From NCBI GenBank assembly GCA_030686995.1, contig CM060708.1, positions 255,548,044 to 255,612,043 of the forward strand: a DNA stretch of 64,000 bases, in the 5' to 3' direction. The position numbers and the translations under genes were made by a program. Origin of the DNA: Artemisia argyi (Eukaryota > Streptophyta > Magnoliopsida > Asterales > Asteraceae). Positions within the stretch are counted from its first letter, which is position 1, and each line of letters starts with the position of its first letter. Below the pieces are notes generated by a model. It was not told the DNA's origin. It worked only from the letters and a program-made list of their open reading frames with translations, and made no database searches. Positions 1 to 12,164 of the stretch are shown here, one piece after another.

Positions 1-36
1 TTAGTGTCATTTAGTTCACATTATCATGACACCGTA

Positions 37-3026
37 TGTAACACCCCCAAAATATCGCAGCGGAAAACTGTGTCATAGGGGTGCTACTTCATAATACAAA
101 GTACAAGTTATAGAAAACGAACTCTAAATGAGACGTTTTGAAAAGTTACCATTCGATTAATGAATTCAAAGTTACAAACATGAGATTCCAAAGTATGATA
201 CATAAATGTATACAAAGTTTTGAATGGTAAATGATAAAAGCGTAAGTCTTCAGAATATGCAGCTTGACTCTAAGTTCCACACACTAGCTATCGCCTTACT
301 AACCTGAGATAAACATGCTAAAGTGTCAACACAATGGTTGGTGAGTTCATAGAGTTTGTCTTAAAACAGTTGAAAAGCCTTAAAAGAATGTTCACACAGC
401 AAAGGCATCGTGAATCCACTCAGTTACAAGTCCCGCCATAAGAGACTTGTAACCTGTGTGTTCACAACTCACTGCTACAATATAGTATGATTAAGACATG
501 TATAAGTTCATCAAAACAATTAAGCAATTAGTCGTGAGTCTACTCTTCATCTCCGAAGACCTCACGTTTATGATGTATCCAACATTCGCAAATGTTAGGA
601 TGTATCAATAGCCTCAATGGTCATCCAACAACTTAATTTGGAGCCACCGGAAGTCTCAATGGTCATCCAGCAACTTAATCTGGAGCCACTGGAAGTCTCA
701 CAATCAAGTATAACGCAGTTAAGTATAACACAATCATGTATGTATGAAATCAAGTATAATGCAATCAAGTATAAGACAATCAAGTATAAAAGCTTTGAAT
801 ATTTGTACAAGTAAGCAAGTAGTTGAGCATGTATCCCTCCCAAAGAGTTAAAACAAGTATGAAAAAGTAGGGGCTATGACTCACCTTAAGCTTATGTAAT
901 GAGAAATGAAAGTGATAGTCGAATCGTGAAAGTCTCTAATAGCAGCCTATAATAGAAAGTTGCGACTTAGGTTTGGAGTAACGTCTAAGAATACGAAGAA
1001 TTGCCAATATATGTCTTGCATAATGGTCATGATGTAGTACTTAGTATATAGTGTAAGTCTTTGAGTACAAATGGTTTATGAAACATGTATAGGTTGTATA
1101 TCTCTTACTACCGTTCGGGCCGATATAATTCAGAAGTCATGGAGTAAACGTTCGAGGAGCCAGGACACTTTAATTCGTAAATTCACAACTCATCTCGACG
1201 GCTTACTTAATGAACTCCTCACATGAGGCTCCCTACTATTGTAGTATTTGATAACATATATATATATAAGTTTTGATCTTCAAAAGTTATATGGTTTTTA
1301 GCCGTGGCTTTGCCGTGACCTTGGTCATTGTTACCATGGTCTTGAGACTCAACCTTGGCTTTAGCCATGGTTGTGGTCTTGGCTTTAGGTCATTAGACCT
1401 CTTGGTCTTAGTAAAACATAACTATTATATAGTGACTTTGGTCTAAAAATGGGCTGTTAAGAATTTGAAGAAAATTATCACTCAGAAAGCGTGTTCAGGG
1501 CTCGAGCTTCTTTAATCCTGAACGAAAACGTCGTTCCGGACAACTTTCGTGTTTTAACTTTTTGATGAATCGGACCAGAAGGGTGACTTTCAAATTAGCA
1601 TAATGCAAAACAGTAGGGTATAGGCAGTTTCGGCGTTTTGGTGTCGCTAACTTCTTATGGCCATAACTTTTGACTCGTGTACTCGTTTTAGGTGATTCAA
1701 ATTGCTATGTTTTCCTTTCAAAACCATATTTAACAGTATGTAAGTGTTTCATATCATAGTTATACTATTTTGGTCATGGTTCTCCATAAAAATCACTAGT
1801 TTGCTTGTTTACTTGTCATAAGTTAATATATGTATACCAATACTTGTTTTATCCATTTTTAAACATCATGAACACAATACAAACACCATATATAGCATGA
1901 AAGAAACATAATAAGCATGAAAATGATATTTAAGCAAGGAGTATGTTAGGGTTTACTTACAACTTTTGGTTTTCTAAAGAAAGGAAGTCAAGTATAGAAC
2001 TAGGACACTAAACCTAAGCTTGTAAACCCTTCACCATAACTCTTGTAACCCTTGCTAGCCTTGATATAACCCTTGTGAAAACCCATTAACTTCAGCCCTA
2101 GTAACCTTGTGTAGCTCCTAATTCAACCATGGAATCACCAAACAAACTTAAGAACTAGGTAGAGAATACTAAGACATTGAACTTTGTAGTGTAACTTGTA
2201 TATTGAAGATCAAAGGATCATGGTGCTAGGATTAAAGGGTGTGGCGTTTTTATTGATGAAAAGATGAAGATCAAAGTGTTTCTAGTTGGCTATTTATAGC
2301 ATGAATGAGGAGGTTAGGAAGCTAACTAGGAAAGTGCTTAAAGTTGGAGACAAAGTTGTAAATAAGTATTGATCTAATGGCTAAAGTCATGATATCATGC
2401 CACAAGTGTGAATCCCCCCCCCCTAGAGGCGGTTTCAATGGGATAAGGGTGACTAGATGAGTAGTCATGGTCTTTGGATGATAATATCCTAAGTATAGTT
2501 TTGACTCCGAAATTGCTAACCGTAAGTTGTTAAGTCACGAAACGTAAAACCGGGTATCCTAAAAATATGAAACTTATAAATATGCTAGAACTTATCAATA
2601 TACTCCATAATAAAATATAAAATGAGTGGTAGGTTCTATCGGGTGCTAAAACCCTGCTAAAAACTGGAAACACGGGTCTAAAACGCGTAATTCGCGTAAA
2701 ACGCTGAACTGGAAAACGTAAAATTCCGAAACTTTTGGAATTGTCCTAAACTGAGAGAAAATCATATTTCTATTGTTTATAATGTTTTATGGACATATCG
2801 GGATGCTGGAATGACGTTTAAACCTAAAAGTAAATCTCGGACACGGCTTCGTGATTTTTGCAGAAATGATCCGACGAGTGTGAAATTCTCGGATTATCAT
2901 TAAAATAGTTTAACTTACGAGAATATGAAATAAAAATTTTGGATGTGAATAGTAAAAGTGAATAGTAAAAACTGAATAGTGAAATTTTCGGGAATAAAAG
3001 TTAACCTGAAATTGCGAATTGTTACA
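37..3026 (-). mobile_element. Solo LTR, probably Ty3/gypsy
   Basis: A 2,990 bp unit begins TGTAACA and ends TGTTACA and is flanked by a 5 bp direct duplication CCGTA (32-36 and 3027-3031). These are the marks of an LTR left after LTR-LTR recombination. No internal region, primer-binding site or second copy lies in the window. Because the termini are inverted repeats, the strand is uncertain. Minus is chosen because chromovirus LTRs (Del/Tekay type) often end in a GGGGGTGTTACA-like sequence, which is the minus-strand reading at the low-coordinate end. It carries a C9-type run near 2416 and short tandem repeats near 613-786. No coding region in it looks real. Confidence 0.8.
613..786. repeat. 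Short tandem repeats inside the solo LTR
   Basis: Two copies of a 42 bp unit start with CTCAATGGTCATCCA at 613 and 655. They are followed by an irregular array of CAAGTATAA motifs to about 786. The open frames here on both strands come from the repeat and are not genes. Confidence 0.75.
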
Positions 3027-3635
3027 CCGTAAATAATTAATGTCTACACCTGCATAAATAACATAAAAAAACAAAACAAAACTCTCTGGCGACTTTTAGA
3101 GAAAACAAAGCCCTAATCAGTTTTCTTCATTCAATCGTCTCTTGTGCTTAACCATTTATTATTCACGTTATAAATCGGTTGTCAATTCGCTAATTCATCT
3201 CTAAGATACAGTCATCTGACTTTAGTGTTTCTTTAAATCGACCATTTGTTATCATTGATTGATCGCGGAGGTGTGATCGTTGCATATTGAACTCAAGTCG
3301 ATCCTAGGTTGGTTTGGGTTTCGTTTACCTATCTATTCTTGTGTGTTGTTGAGTGGTTGATCGTATAAACCCTAATTTTTTTTATGGTTTCGTATTTCTT
3401 GCTGCTAAAGTATTAGGTTCGTGGGTGCTCATTCCTATCTAATATATTGTTGTTTTGTTCGTGGTTGTGTTAGTTGCGATATTCACGGGCTAATAGTTTT
3501 ACTAAGATTACGATCATTATAAGCTAGGATTTTTGGTGCGCATATAGGATGAGAAGTGGTTTTTTGTGTTCGGGAGGGAGGGGTGTCAAATAGAAATAGG
3601 GTTCAAATGCTGGTAAAACAGCTTGAGGGACTAAC
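3027..3635 (+). other. 5' leader-like stretch upstream of the DUF4283 remnant
   Basis: No gene is seen. The sequence from about 3080 (CTCTCTGGCGACTTTTAGAG and onward) reads like the untranslated leader of the retroelement copy that follows, but no element end could be fixed. The solo LTR target duplication lies at its left edge. Confidence 0.35.
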
Positions 3636-4994
3636 TTGAGTGACACGAGTTCTTTAACAGTAAAGGTTCATGACATTGAACGTCAAATGCTTGATGGTAA
3701 GCTCGTGTTATTAGAAGAAGATGGGGAACCTTTAAAACCTTTGAATGTCGATGGTCAAGCTAATACAATGGAATCGTTCCATGCTTGTCAGACATGTTTG
3801 GTACTCCTAATACATCCATCAAAGTGGCTATCGTTGATTCAAACGATGGGGCGGAATCGACAGGTAACGGGGCTGATTCATATGCGAATCATCTTAATAG
3901 ATAACCAAGTAAGAAAACTGTTTATTTTTGTACTTTAGTAGTCCTGCTAGGAATGGGGTTGATGTTGCTATTTCATTAACGTCGGCTCTTAAAGTTAACA
4001 AAAGATTTAGCAATTCTGTTTATAGGTTTTTCTTAGGTAAAAGAATGGCATATCCGGTTGTTGAAAACTATGTCAAGAACACTTGGAGTAAATCTGGTTT
4101 TGTTAGAACAATGATGAACTCTAAAGACTTGTTCTTTTCCATGTTTAGTTCTATGGATAGGATGGATACAATGCTTGAAAATGGTCCATGGTTAAATTTT
4201 AATGTGCCGTTAATTTTGAAAAAAAAGTGGTTTTTGGATGCAAACTTATCAAAGGAGGACTTGTCTAACGTTATAGTTTGAGTTAAATTCCATGATCTTG
4301 CTCTTAATGCATTTACAGAAAAGGGGTTGAGTGCTATTGCAAGTAAACTTGGTAAACCATTGATGGTTGCGCCCATACTATATCTATGTGTGCGGAATCA
4401 TGGGGTAGGCTGAGTTATGCGTACGGAGTCATATTGGTTCCAATTGCATTTTATTTACAAACTGATTCAACCAAAGAACGACTAGAATACAAATTCTAGA
4501 CAGTCGAAGCTGAAGTATCCATGTGCTACATAGTGTGTCAACACTACTACTACTTCAAATTATTTTCATGCTTTAGGCAGTATGGGTGACGTGGAGGATG
4601 ATAGGGGTGTGGGCCATTTCAGTACTAATAGTGAAAAAGAGGATAATAATTTAGAAGAACATGGGCCAAAGCCTAATCGTGTAGAGGATATTAACAAGGA
4701 TAAACTAGTGGCTGTAGAATCTGGTTCTATGCCTAGTACTTCAATGGATTTGTAAGATGGTAATTTGGATAGTGAGGTTGAAGAGTATGATAAACTCGGT
4801 TTATGGCCTCTTCATATAAACGATATTGTGGCGGAACTAATGATCCTAGTCTACGTGAACTTGATGAGTATGACTTGTATGACAGATATGATGATGTTGT
4901 ATCGGACTAAATGGAAGAACAACTTGCATTTTGTAATGCGTTCGATATCACTCTCCGGGGCAGATTAGACGCTACTACGCTTGGTTATGTTTAG
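3636..4994 (+). pseudogene. DUF4283-type retroelement protein, broken
   Basis: Conceptual translation in shifting frames gives a protein of the DUF4283 family, the N-terminal RNA-binding-like part of plant LINE/retroelement polyproteins common in Asteraceae. Recognisable blocks are KVHDIERQMLDGKLVLL near 3663-3713, the DUF4283 core with FFLGKRMAYPVVENYVKNTW near 4030-4087 and ENGPWLNFNVPLILKK near 4177-4230, then an acidic tail with DEYDLYDRYDDV and a C-terminal LRGRLDATTLGYV ending at 4994. It has frameshifts near 3780 and 3930, a TGA at about 4279 where a tryptophan codon is usual (V-W-VKFHD), a shift near 4380 and further stops near 4755 and 4908. No reverse transcriptase follows, so the copy is truncated. 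Family identification rests on recalled sequence style. Confidence 0.7.
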
Positions 4995-6314
4995 TATCAT
5001 TGTGAGTCAAATATAATCTAGTTAGAGGTTGTTTTGCTTATAGTAGTTCATAAGCTTGGTTTTTCTTTTTTATGATAGATATAGTTTGAAGCACAAATTA
5101 TGCATTTATTTTATGTTTATGTAATGGCTGAGATGTGATATTCACTTACATCCTGTATTCTTAAAACACTTTTTGAAATTATAAATTTACCATGTGTAAA
5201 ACCTTTTAACAAAAAAAGAACATAAAACTTGCCTCATTTGAACACACTAAATACACACCAATAACACACACAATTTCGGTGTCGTCGTCATAACAACACT
5301 GACCCATCGATGCCAAGAACAACTTGTAAGGCACTATAGACTAATGTGGGCGCTATAAACATGACGAAGCAATAATTTTTTTCTATCAAGAGATCGAAGA
5401 ACTTTCTATTTAACTCTATCAATTGGATTACTGATCCCTTGAAGCCTTGAACAACGCTTGTAACGCCATCTTGTAATCTTTTTTTGCTCAAGCAACTTGC
5501 TAGGTTTTTAAAAAATCTATGCCGTTCCAACCAATAAAAAAGGGTTAATGTTGGATCTATGAAGTTGCATTTTTTAATCAATATGTATTATGTATTTATG
5601 TGTAAGCTGATTAGTAGTTTAATGATCCAATCACAAATTTTAGTAATACAATAATCATGGGCAACAAGTGGACTTGTTAACAGATTCATTCATGGGGAAA
5701 GTGGAAATGTTGGAAGTTTGAGGAAACGACTTATTTACTAAGCTATATAACTTGAAAAGTTATTTTACTTATTACGAGCCCGTGATCAATAAAGTGGATT
5801 TTCTTGTGGTTACTCGTGAATGTAAGTGCACGTTTTGAGCTCAATTTGCAGCACAAGTACCGAAACAAAGTTTTGGATGAGAATAAGCCATAAGGTATAG
5901 TTTTTAAAATGTTGCTTATGAGTATTTGTGTATCTAGGAAAAGTCCGTCTTATCCATAAGGATTTTATTTTTTGACTATTCTACACTCCACGATTTTGAG
6001 ATTTGGTTCCTCTCTACTAGCTTTGTATAATGGCAGGTAAAAATAAATTTTAACAGTGAGATCTAATAAATTTTCCACCATTAACACATGAAATATATTT
6101 TTTATACATCCCACACCAATTAATAAAAAGGAAAAACAAAAAGATATCTAGCTAAGGAGGTCGACTGGCTCGTAATGATAGATGATTGGTTAACTCAAAA
6201 ATGTCGATCTTCGTATGAGGTCACAAAAGCACAGGGAGAAGCGCATGAACTTGGCTCGGAAAATAATTGTCGGTCATGACTGTACGTGAAGCTAAATAAT
6301 TGAAAAGACGGTTA
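4995..6314. other. Intergenic, includes the AP2 3' side
   Basis: AT-rich sequence with no recognisable coding region. A 97-codon open frame on the minus strand at 5288-5581 has no family features that I recognise. The 200 or so bases below 6315 should hold the AP2 3' UTR, but I could not place a single convincing poly(A) site. Confidence 0.4.
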
Positions 6315-7044
6315 TCACGGGGGCTGTTGGACGTGAAATCTTTGATGTGGGAATCCTGATGATGCTGCAGCACTATTTGCATACATTTGGTGTAGAGATG
6401 GATTATTTCCTCCAGGGTATGCGGTGCTGGTGCTGCTTGTAAACTGCATCTGCATTTAGTATAAATTAATGACATTCGTTACTACGTACATTTCATCATT
6501 TATTAACTTTATAAATAATCGTGTTTTGAAAGAGCATTAGGTGGACTCACTTGATGACTCATTGAGTTAATAGTACTTGGGTTGAACGTATGATACATGG
6601 TCGGGTTTGGGGTCCGAATAAAATGCCCATATCCATGTCCTTCATTGTTACCCATAAACATTCCGTTAGGAGACTGATGGTGCGGCTGATTCAGAAGTTG
6701 GAATGTCTCGATTTCATTTCTTCTTATTCCGTCAAACAAACCCGACCCTAATGCCTTTAATTCAAAGGTAAAGATATAAGTATATGTAACCTGAGATATA
6801 GATAGAAAATAGGAATGAAGACTTCTTTTTATATGTATTACAGTAGGGAAGTATAACATACCGGTGGTCGACTAAATCCAAATTGGATCGAGTTAGAATG
6901 GCGGGTCGATGGAATTTGAGGATTTTCTCCAAATTGTATGTTTTGTTGCTTATTTGAGGATGAACTCCCTCCAAGGCTCAAGTCAAGATTGTGATCAGTT
7001 AATGTGCTGTTGCTGTTGTCGTTATTAGAACATTCTAAAGAGTG

Positions 7045-7077
<33 letters not shown>

Positions 7078-9891
7078 ATTATTATTATATCAAAGAACAA
7101 TTAGATAGATATCGGGTATATATATACGCATGCATATTTGATGATTCGGTCAAACGTACATAATGTACTTGATGGAATTGTCAATTGTCATAATTAATTT
7201 CTTTTTATCTACTCGTACTTGACTATTTTCCATGTATTTAGCCACAATGTTTACTGTATTACTTTCCTGATTTTTCTGCTAATCAACATATGTATTCAAA
7301 ATATCTGATGTAGCATTCTTTATACTCAAATATCGACAAGTTTAAGCCTTTTTAACCCGCACATCAAAAAAAAAAAAAAAAAAGTACAATAACCGAAGAT
7401 TTTTCCCTTTTACTTAACACGTCCCTAAGTATACGGCGGCATTTAAGGGTAAGTTAAGTGATATCAGACATTTTCGCAAGTTATGTTTGATTATCTGTTG
7501 AAAAATCGAGAAAAACATATTGTAACTATTATGTGACTTAGACATGTAAGTTTTAGAACTTATCTAAATCAAAAAAAGTTTAATTGTCAAAATAGTCAAT
7601 TCTATAAATTAACTTTTATTTTTATTTACGGATTATCTATTTAACGTATTCAAGTTAATGAAATTGTACGCAGAAAGTTTATATCCAAAGCTATAAAATA
7701 AACAATCATAACTCATAATAAGTGATAAGTGGTACAAGAAAAAAGCTGTTTTCTGCAGTATGACTAAATGAACAGGTATACGAAAAAAGGAAATTAAAAT
7801 TGTTACCAGCTACGGAGTTAAGCTCGTCCTCATAAATCCTAGAATCAAAATTTGTGATAGCATCCTTCCCATTGCATTTTATTGCAGCTTTATCATAAGC
7901 CCTAAATAGTAAAAAAAGTGAAAATAGTACATACATTATATACTTCCAATTATACCCTTAAAATATCAGAATTTGACAGTTATGGTCCCTCAAGAAAACA
8001 CACATTTACCTGGCAGCTTCAACTTCAGTGTCAAAAAGACCCAGATATACATACCTGTTATTAAAATCCAAATTTGTCACATGACATAATTTACTGAACT
8101 AACCCAAATAAGGCAAAAACGATAGTTCCAAAGTATCTTGTTACATGATATTATGATAACTAGATACAGTAACCCATACTAGCTGCCTAAATCATAGTAC
8201 AGTTATTTTACTTTTATTTCAAGAACCAAGAAAGCAAAATGAAAATACAGTAATAGCTACAGTAATAACTACAGTACAAGTTTTTAGAATTTTCTTGCCC
8301 AAAACCTAAATCAATATTATAGGATTTTCAATCTTCTTTCCTAGGGTCACACGATAAGAATGCAAAAAAAAACTTAAAGATCCAAAAAAATTACAATTTT
8401 TACGGGTTTACTAAGTCCTTTTTTTATGGTTACCGAGTCATTTTTATGTCCTTTTTTACATTTTTATCTTGTGCCTCTAAAAGGCAAGACAGAAAAACTC
8501 ATATTAATATAAAAATGTAACAAAAGTACATAAGAGAGTCTATATTTACAGCTAAGATAGATGAAAACATACTTTTTTCCTAAGAATTGGCCCATTCGGG
8601 CTTCCCATCGACCACATTTGTGCAATGTAACGCCTCGATATTTCGAACTGCCTCGAGGAAAACCGGTACTTTGTCTTCGAAGCACATGCACAAATTCTTC
8701 CTTAGATAAATTGGTCATCTGAAAATATCAATACAACACATATCACCATATAACCAAATAAAACATAAACACCATGTTTATAGGAGACTATTTGTGTGTT
8801 TGTCTTGAGAAACAACAACAAATAAAAAGTTGTTTCAAGATAAGGCTGCAACAACACCACTATTCAAGATAGGATGAAATCTAATTGAACAAATTAAAGA
8901 AAGTTTCTCCCTCTACTAAAAAAGCACACACAGTAAGCACACACATTGAAAACACACACCTGTTTTAGGTCATCTTGATAGTCTTCAAGAGTAAAGTTTA
9001 TGTCAGCCTCTACACCACGAAACTTGATTGCTGCCCTATCATAAGCACTGCACCCGTAGGGATATCATCATATAAATTTCATTTTTTTCCATCTTTAAAT
9101 TTACTTATCAATAACTAAAAAAAAATCTATGCTCACCGTGCAGCTGCATGTGCTGTGTCAAATCCACCTATTGTTACCATTAAAAAAAAAAAATTAATAC
9201 ATGTTTTCCAAAATATTTATTAAAAAAAAAAAAAAAAAAAAAAAATTATAAAAATGAAACATACCGAGATACACCTGTTTCCCACAATCCCTGAAACCAT
9301 GAAAAACATGATTCTATTAAAAAAAGAAAATTAACCAATGACAATATTTACATAATATTATAATCCTTTATAATAAAACTAATAAAAAACGAACCAAATA
9401 TGCGATTCCCATCGGCCTGTTCGACGGTAAAACGTAACGCCACGGTACTGAGAGCTTCTAGACCGGGGCCCACGTCGGCTTTTTTTAATAGGTTGAGCTA
9501 CATTTGTAACCTTACCATCACCAACGTTAACACCACCGGGAGAAAATCTAACACCAACCCAGTTAGCTGTCGGAAAATCTGTCGGTAAACTTGTTGTTCC
9601 TGTGGACCCTACTTGCGAAGAAGATTCATCATTAAAACTAGGAAAAAACTGATGAGTGACCGGAACAGGTTGAGTATCTTTGTCGGTCATTGAGAACCCA
9701 AATAACCTGCTGCTATTATCATCATCATCGTCGTTGTTGTTGCTGTTGTTGTTGTTGGTGTCTTCAATGATCATAAGTGATGAGCTGGAACCAGACAAAG
9801 ATGTTTCTTGTCCTATTTGTTTGCCTTTAGGATCATATTCTTCATCCTGGTTGTCTGTTCTCCGATCAGGCGACCCGTTTAGATCCCACAT
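6315..9891 (-). CDS. AP2: APETALA2-like transcription factor (euAP2 lineage)
   Basis: Floral-identity/flowering-time transcription factor with two AP2 DNA-binding domains. Ten coding exons with GT..AG borders: 9395-9891, 9265-9290, 9137-9167, 8960-9047, 8573-8718, 8010-8054, 7807-7901, 6862-7034, 6551-6754, 6315-6449. They sum to 1,440 nt (479 residues plus stop), with phases matching at every junction. The start is the ATG giving the conserved euAP2 N-terminus MWDLNGSP. A basic nuclear signal [10 protein letters not shown] lies at about 136-145. AP2 repeat 1 ([18 protein letters not shown] onward) spans about 149-203 and repeat 2 ([17 protein letters not shown] onward) about 241-297. An EAR-type repression motif LDLSLG is at 326-331. 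The last exon encodes SAAASSGFP at 461-469 across the miR172 site. No frameshift or stop is seen, so it is probably functional. It could equally be named TOE3-like; VTHQFFP and the linker favour AP2. Confidence 0.93.
6350..6370 (-). promoter_or_regulatory. miR172 target site in AP2
   Basis: On the minus strand the last coding exon reads CTGCAGCATCATCAGGATTC plus one more C, the classical miR172-complementary sequence of AP2/TOE genes. It lies in frame and encodes AAASSGF. In this family miR172 represses the gene by cleavage and translational inhibition; action here is inferred from the match. Confidence 0.93.
7045..7073. repeat. 29-base A/T homopolymer at an AP2 splice acceptor
   Basis: On the mRNA strand this is a run of 29 T, ending 8 bases before the TAG acceptor of exon 8 (exon starts at 7034). 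It serves as an extreme polypyrimidine tract. Confidence 0.9.
9222..9245. repeat. 24-base homopolymer in AP2 intron 2
   Basis: A run of 24 A on the plus strand within the 97-base intron between the 26-base exon 2 and the 31-base exon 3. A similar 18-base run at 7366-7383 sits in the intron between exons 7 and 8. Confidence 0.85.
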
Positions 9892-10010
9892 TTTTTTTAT
9901 GAATATATATATAAAAAAAAGGAACTCAAAGCCCAACAACAACAACACACAAACTTTTTTAGGAAAAAGAAACAAAACTTGTGTTCCTTTCACTCTATCT
10001 ACATTAGATG

Positions 10011-10019
10011 ATATTTATA
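10011..10019 (-). promoter_or_regulatory. Candidate TATA box for AP2
   Basis: On the minus strand this reads TATAAATAT, 120 bases upstream of the AP2 ATG, which would put the transcript start near 9985 and give a short 5' UTR. A CT-rich stretch (GAGAGAGAG on the plus strand, about 10245-10258) lies further upstream. A 5' UTR intron cannot be excluded. Confidence 0.5.
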
Positions 10020-10575
10020 CAAAAATATATGAGTGTGTTATAGGAGGGTAGGGGTAAGGGAGTAGGTAGATGGGATGTTTTTAGGTTCTGTTGGTGGATC
10101 TTGTATCTGTGAAATGAAAATTGCCCTTTTATTTATTTATGATTATATGAAAGGTGGTAAATGACCCAATAAGAAAGAAATCTACCTGCTTGGGGTTTTT
10201 ATGGACACTTGTTGTGTGTTTGATTGTGCAAAAGAGGAAGAAAGATATAGAGAGAGAGATAAAGGAGTAGAGAAGGGTCTCTTTCTTACATAGTTCTCCG
10301 ACGTTAATGAATCGAAAAAAGGAGTTAAGCCAAGTGGGGAGGTATTCCTTTTTTTGGAAATTAACAATATGAATTTTATTAGTATATTTTAAACAAAAAA
10401 TATTCATTTATAAACGTAAATATGAATATAACCAACCAATTTGTTGTAGTTTATTTTTAAATTGTTTAGATTTTTTATTTATTTTTTAATTGAAGTTTAT
10501 AAAGTAAGTTTATAATCACTTTTTAGCTCAACACTCTTTGGTCACCGGCCTCGACTTGTCTCCCATCAAACCCCC
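10020..10575. other. AP2 upstream region
   Basis: No gene seen. AT-rich sequence with a GA/CT microsatellite near 10240 and long A/T runs near 10440-10500. It probably contains the AP2 promoter. It ends where the decayed gypsy LTR begins. Confidence 0.4.
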
Positions 10576-10861
10576 TGATAGTAGCACCTTTTCAAGCGTG
10601 TTTGTAATGATAGTAGTACCCTTTCAAGCGTGATGTCAGCTCCATCAAAAAAGAAGAAGAGAAGAATGAGAGATGTTTTGATCTTTAAACTTGATTGATT
10701 ACATTTTATTAATGACAAGGCCTTAAATACTAGTTATGTGATAACTGATCAAACACAAGACTTATTCTAAAACACAACAAATACTTATCCTAAACAATTG
10801 ATAAGTATGATGGCTATTCCAACCCATCACGAAGTCCATGTGCATATCCACGAGCATATCA
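10576..10861 (-). repeat. Gypsy LTR-like copy A
   Basis: Shares long blocks with copies at 13976-14253 and 14389-14660, for example TTCAAGCGTGATGT, ACACAAGACTTATTCTAAAAC and AATTGATAAGTATGATGGCT. It is followed on the plus side by CACTCCTTCAAAACCACCTT and CCCTCAAGGTGTTGTCTTGA, the same context that follows copy B. It is read as the 3' LTR of a degenerate minus-strand element. Ends are approximate. Confidence 0.6.
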
Positions 10862-11532
10862 TTCCTCACTCCTTCAAAACCACCTTGCCCTCAAGGTGTT
10901 GTCTTGAAAAACACTTTTAATTCCGGGATCTCATAATCTTCTTTGAATTGCAGCCTCCATCCTTTTATTCTTTATGTACTTGTCTTTAAGATGCTTCAAG
11001 AAAGGAATAAGAACATGTAGGGTATAAACAGAGTATGGGACTTCTTTATCAAACCCTTTGTTATTTTCATTTACCCCAACACCTATAACCCCTTTACCTT
11101 CCAACACGTTTGGCTCGTCACTATTGTACTCATCGGCCACACCCACCACTTTTACCACTTTCTCGTCATCTTGTTTACCGTCCACCAACACCTTCACAAA
11201 TACAGTCTCATCAAAAGGTTCCTGACGCGACACAGTAAAACGTTACGTTATCAAGTTTTGGTTTTGCAGTCCACTTTGTTACTACTTGTTTTGTTGCATA
11301 AAGAAGGCGACCGTTGATCCTCAAATCATGCTTCTGTTGCACGGGTTAATGAAAAACCATCGCCTAAAGTTGTGGGGTTTGATCTTAAGAGTGCACACTG
11401 TAAAGCCGGTTTAAAGCCAGAGAAATAAAACGGTTTAAATAAGTTTTCACAGATCCCCATTACGCGATTTATAAATATCTCAAACTCACTCTGATATTCG
11501 GCCACTGTACCCATTTGCAAGAGCTTAGATAA
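10862..11532 (-). pseudogene. Gypsy gag fragment and downstream tail, part 1
   Basis: On the minus strand, 11328-11532 encodes LSKLLQMGTVAEYQSEFEIF and onward to LTRATEA, a retrotransposon Gag segment of gypsy type. Further down, 10931-11233 encodes a low-complexity acidic stretch ending MEAAIQRRL, then a stop and a remnant leading into the LTR-like copy. Protease, reverse transcriptase and integrase are absent, so the element is internally deleted. The Gag is interrupted at 11533 by a smaller LTR element; its N-terminal piece lies at 13840-13872. Confidence 0.7.
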
Positions 11533-11860
11533 TGTTGATGCATAATCTGGCGCGGACTTATTCAACGACTCTCCTTGGGTCGTTAGTCGTCTTCATAAGC
11601 CCTAAGTAGACCTGTCAACAAAGAGAACCGTTAGGAGTGGACCCGAGGCCGTAGCCCCGGGATCCACCTCTGACGGTCAAGTTAGTATTGATACGCGGAG
11701 CATATAATAGCTATTAGGTTTAGGATAACCTGTTATCAGATGTGGTGAATGGAATCCCAGCCCTATATTTATAAGGCATGGATTAGGGTTTATGCGTAGA
11801 GTGGGCCGCTGTCTGCCGGGTCTGGCCCATTCCTGGCCCAGTCCGGACCATACGTCCACA
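11533..11860 (-). repeat. 3' LTR of the small LTR element
   Basis: Copy of 13511-13839 with only scattered differences (for example GGGTCG versus GGGCCG near the left end and one extra C), implying a fairly recent insertion. The small open frame inside both copies is a by-product of the repeat. Confidence 0.85.
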
Positions 11861-12164
11861 AGCCCCCCAAGTTTAGTATGACATAGCGCGTGGCTATGTT
11901 ATGCTAGACTTAAGTTTTGTTCATGGCCGTGTAGGCCCAATCAACCAAGACGGCATGTCCCATGTGTGCGCAACTTGTGTGCACATGGGACGGACCATAC
12001 TGTGCAGCCCAGATACGACAGTGCGCACTGGGATTGCGATTGTGATTGTCTCACAATTGTGAAGGTGGATAGGTGGATCCCTATGCTGTATCCTAGATAA
12101 GGGTGTACCTTTTGTTCCAGTAGCGATACAACATAGTGCGACAGAAGACGTGCTCCAGTGGCAG

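Noticed and set aside
9892..9993. In-frame upstream extension of AP2 exon 1 starting [10 protein letters not shown]
   Set aside because: The euAP2 family starts at MWDLN, and the extension is hydrophobic leader-like sequence overlapping the expected 5' UTR.
9680..10051. 123-codon plus-strand frame with a run of leucines and serines
   Set aside because: Antisense to AP2 exon 1; the Leu/Ser run is the complement of the N/D-rich codons of AP2.
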